The notes below the pieces were generated by a model. The model made no database searches and was not told where the DNA came from. It saw only the letters and a program-made list of their open reading frames with translations. Below are positions 5,747 through 7,583 of a stretch of 7,583 nucleotides of DNA, one piece after another (the stretch's first letter is position 1; every line of letters starts with the position of its first letter). Both the position numbers and the translations under genes were made by a program. The DNA is from Chloroflexota bacterium. Its GTDB lineage: Bacteria > Chloroflexota > Limnocylindria > Limnocylindrales > CSP1-4. Where the stretch lies: assembly GCA_017882025.1 (NCBI GenBank), contig JADGQG010000089.1:1-7583 (forward strand). Direction: 5' to 3'.

Positions 5747-5783
5747 CACCGCGGCTCGCGCACCGCGGCTCGCGCACCGCGGC
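5747..5783 (+). repeat. 14-bp tandem repeat, 2.6 copies, in the ahcY leader
   Basis: CACCGCGGCTCGCG stands at 5747-5760 and 5761-5774, with a partial third copy (CACCGCGGC) at 5775-5783. Each copy contains the self-complementary hexamer CCGCGG (5749, 5763, 5777). In RNA the middle one could pair with either neighbour, giving two exclusive hairpins with 8-base loops. A short GGGC-GAC-GCCC hairpin (5733-5743) lies just upstream. Confidence 0.85.
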
Positions 5784-5819
5784 CCATTGCCCACCCGCCT
5801 GCCGGAGACTTTGGCTGCC

Positions 5820-7097
5820 ATGACCATCCCGACTTCCCTGCCGCCCCACGACGTTACCGACCTCGGTCTCGCCGATGAAGGCGTCCGCCGGATCGAGTGG
5901 GCGGAGCGCGAGATGCCCGTCCTCCGGCTCATCCGCGAGCGATTCGCGCGTGAGCTGCCGCTCCGGGGCATGCGCATTGCCGCCTGCCTCCACGTCACGA
6001 CCGAGACCGCGAACCTGATGCGCACACTCGCTGCGGGCGGGGCGGAGATCGCGCTTGCGGCGAGCAACCCGCTCTCGACGAAGGATGACGTGGCGGCAGC
6101 GCTCACCGCGCGGTACGGGATTGCCACCTGGGCGCGCCGCGGCGAGGACCGCGACACGTATTACGCGCACCTCAACGCGGTCGCGGACACTCATCCGCAG
6201 CTCACCATGGACGACGGCTGCGACCTGGTCTCGCTGCTCCACGGCGAGCGACCGGGCCAGCTGGGCGAAGTCCTCGCGGGGACCGAGGAGACCACCACGG
6301 GCGTGATCCGCCTCCGCGCCATGGCGAAGGATGGCGCCCTGCGGTTCCCGGTGGTCGCGGTCAACGAGGCAGAGACGAAGCACCTCTTCGACAATCGGTA
6401 CGGGACCGGCCAGAGCACGATCGACGGGATCCTGCGGGCCACGAATATCCTGCTCGCCGGGCGCCACGCCGTAGTCGCCGGTTACGGCTGGGTGGGCAAG
6501 GGGATCGCGTCGCGCCTCAAGGGGATGGGCGCGCACGTCGCCGTCGTCGAGGTGAGCCCCGTGCGCGCTCTCGAGGCCCTCATGGACGGCTTCGAGGTGA
6601 AGACCGTTGACCAGGCGGCGCCGTGGGGCGAGCTGTTCATCACCGCCACCGGCAACGTGAACGTGTTCCGACGCGAGCACTTCGTCGCGATGCCTGATGG
6701 AGCGATCATGGCCAACAGCGGCCACTTCGACGCGGAGCTGGATCTCAAGGCACTGCGTGCGCTCGCCGAGGGCCACGTTCGCGAGGTCCGCGAAAACGTC
6801 CAGGAGTTCGACCTCGGGCCCAAGAAGCTCCACCTCATCGCCGAGGGCCGGCTGGTCAACCTCAGCGCCGCCGAGGGCCACCCCGCCGCGGTAATGGACA
6901 TGAGCTTTGCGAACCAGGCACTCTGCGCCGAGTATGTCGCCCGGCATCACGCCGAGCTGGAGAGCATGGTCTACGTCGTTCCGGAGGCGATCGACCGGGA
7001 GGTCGCCCGCCTCAAGCTCGAGGCGCTCGGCCACCACATCGACGGGATGACCGCCGAGCAGGAAGCCTATTCCAACTCGTGGAAGAGCGGGACGTAA
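5820..7097 (+). CDS. ahcY: Adenosylhomocysteinase (S-adenosylhomocysteine hydrolase)
   Basis: The 425-residue NAD-dependent cytosolic enzyme reversibly splits S-adenosylhomocysteine into adenosine and homocysteine and so relieves product inhibition of SAM methyltransferases. Seen in order: ACLHVTTETANL (substrate-site His), SNPLSTKDDVAAAL, MDDGCDL with the acidic residues of the active site, NEAETKHLFDNRYGTGQST with catalytic Lys187 and Asp191 positions, DGILRATN, and the NAD motif AGYGWVGKG with glycines 221, 223 and 226. It ends with QEAYSNSWKSGT, and lacks the longer KPDHYRY-type tail of eukaryotic and many proteobacterial enzymes. This matches the short type seen in Thermotoga and archaea. 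ATG 5820 is preferred, with GGAG at 5804-5807; in-frame TTG codons at 5787 and 5811 are weaker (the latter is too close to the GGAG). It appears to have its own promoter. Confidence 0.96.
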   Translation: MTIPTSLPPHDVTDLGLADEGVRRIEWAEREMPVLRLIRERFARELPLRGMRIAACLHVTTETANLMRTLAAGGAEIALAASNPLSTKDDVAAALTARYGIATWARRGEDRDTYYAHLNAVADTHPQLTMDDGCDLVSLLHGERPGQLGEVLAGTEETTTGVIRLRAMAKDGALRFPVVAVNEAETKHLFDNRYGTGQSTIDGILRATNILLAGRHAVVAGYGWVGKGIASRLKGMGAHVAVVEVSPVRALEALMDGFEVKTVDQAAPWGELFITATGNVNVFRREHFVAMPDGAIMANSGHFDAELDLKALRALAEGHVREVRENVQEFDLGPKKLHLIAEGRLVNLSAAEGHPAAVMDMSFANQALCAEYVARHHAELESMVYVVPEAIDREVARLKLEALGHHIDGMTAEQEAYSNSWKSGT

Positions 7098-7104
7098 GCG
7101 GACG

Positions 7105-7583
7105 ATGACAGATCGGTCTCCACTCGATCGGTTCGCCGATCCCGATGGAGCAGCGTCCGACACGGTCGCGCGGTACGGCAGCTGGCCCTCGCCCGGGGGA
7201 CCTGGACCCGGTCGCGGCCGGGTTCGTCCGGCTCTCCGAGACGCGCTGAGACGGTGGCGCCATCACGTGGCTTGAGGGCCGCGCCGACGACGACGGTCGC
7301 CAGACGCTGGTCCGGTGGACGCGTGAGGGCGGCGTCCGCGACGTCAGCCCGGCCGGCATCAACGTCCGGACGCGCGTCCACGAGTACGGAGGCGCGGCAT
7401 ACCTGGCCGCCGGCGACCTCGTCGTCATCTCCGACTTTGCGACCGGGCGGCTGCTGCGCGTCGGCCCCGACCGGACGGCGACGCCGCTGACGGGAAGCGG
7501 AGCGGATCGTGGCGGCGCTGCGCGGGAACGGCATCCCCCACGCCTACCTCCCGTTCGAGGGCGAAGACCATGGGTTCCGCAAG
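7105..7583 (+). pseudogene. Broken S9-family (prolyl oligopeptidase) serine peptidase gene, internally deleted
   Basis: ATG 7105 begins a typical S9 N-terminus: frame 1 gives VARYGSWPSP. The homology then moves to frame 2 near the G run at 7195-7199 (DLDPVAAGFVRLSETR), meets an in-frame TGA at 7247-7249, and resumes as ITWLEGRADDDGRQTLV through VHEYGGAAYL to ATPLTG near 7495. From about 7494 the homology is in frame 3 and reads EAERIVAALRGNGIP and FEGEDHGFRK, the C-terminal end of S9 peptidases with the catalytic histidine. Full-length relatives have about 600 or more residues, so some 450-480 residues are missing, including the rest of the beta-propeller and the catalytic Ser and Asp. At least one frameshift, one stop and a large deletion make it non-functional unless the assembly is wrong. 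The gene runs past the window end. Confidence 0.8.

Noticed and set aside
5655..5819. SAH riboswitch in front of ahcY
   Set aside because: I looked for the conserved SAH-riboswitch core expected before such genes and did not see it. The leader is filled by tandem repeats instead.
7126..7141. GATCGG-TTCG-CCGATC hairpin as an ahcY terminator
   Set aside because: The 6-bp stem with a TTCG loop is perfect, but no T run follows. It also falls inside the codons DRFADP of the S9 gene start, so it may be coincidental.
4743..7163. 806-codon open frame on the minus strand across GNAT and ahcY
   Set aside because: It lies opposite two well-recognised genes. High GC removes stop codons from the complementary frame, and the translation is rich in Arg, Asp, Glu and His with no family motif.
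1..7583. CRISPR array, tRNA, rRNA, insertion sequence or phage attachment site
   Set aside because: No regularly spaced repeats with unique spacers, no tRNA cloverleaf or rRNA core, and no transposase motif or terminal inverted repeats were seen. The only repeats are the two short sets before ahcY.

Overview
The window is GC-rich DNA (third codon positions almost all G or C) with tightly packed genes that all read on the + strand and use ATG, GTG and TTG starts. This composition, the family variants (a short-form AhcY with the NPLST motif, a PlsY with GSGRTGGAN) and the TANNNT-like -10 boxes set close to genes suggest a high-GC bacterium, most plausibly a Chloroflexota lineage from an environmental genome. 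The taxon is an inference and no marker gene proves it.

Layout. (1) 2-625 is the 3' end of a GlpC-like iron-sulfur (CCG-domain) subunit. It is followed in the same frame by a coding-like stretch ending at 724. (2) 721-1800 is a ketopantoate-reductase-family (PanE/ApbA) protein whose GTG start overlaps the TGA at 722. (3) A 117-base gap holds two short hairpins and a GATAAT box directly in front of plsY (1918-2538), which may be read from a leaderless transcript. (4) 2552-2725 is a 57-codon fragment resembling the extreme N-terminus of PtsI (enzyme I). (5) 2806-5654 is a probable operon of apt, an MtnA/eIF2B-superfamily paralog and a GNAT acetyltransferase, with gaps of 25 and 1 bases and strong GGAGG ribosome sites. 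(6) A 165-base repeat-rich intergenic region with a CATAAT box leads into ahcY (5820-7097). (7) 7105-7583 is a broken S9 prolyl-oligopeptidase-family gene. Its N-terminus is joined out of frame to its C-terminus, with a frameshift and a stop in between.

How the genes relate. Apt salvages adenine, AhcY hydrolyses S-adenosylhomocysteine, and the MtnA-like protein belongs to the family that isomerises methylthioribose-1-phosphate. The central block therefore looks like a SAM-by-product and adenine salvage neighbourhood. However, the MtnA-like protein lacks both catalytic residues of true MtnA and has a 100-residue N-terminal extension with an RRQFF motif, so its job is open. PlsY (glycerol-3-phosphate acylation) and GlpC (glycerol-3-phosphate oxidation) share a substrate but are not in one obvious operon.

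Most of the window is ordinary metabolism. The points worth a second look are the catalytically altered MtnA paralog, three gene remnants or collapsed genes (626-724, 2552-2725, 7105-7583), and the paired repeat structures upstream of ahcY. No stretch longer than 300 bases lacks a gene or gene remnant.
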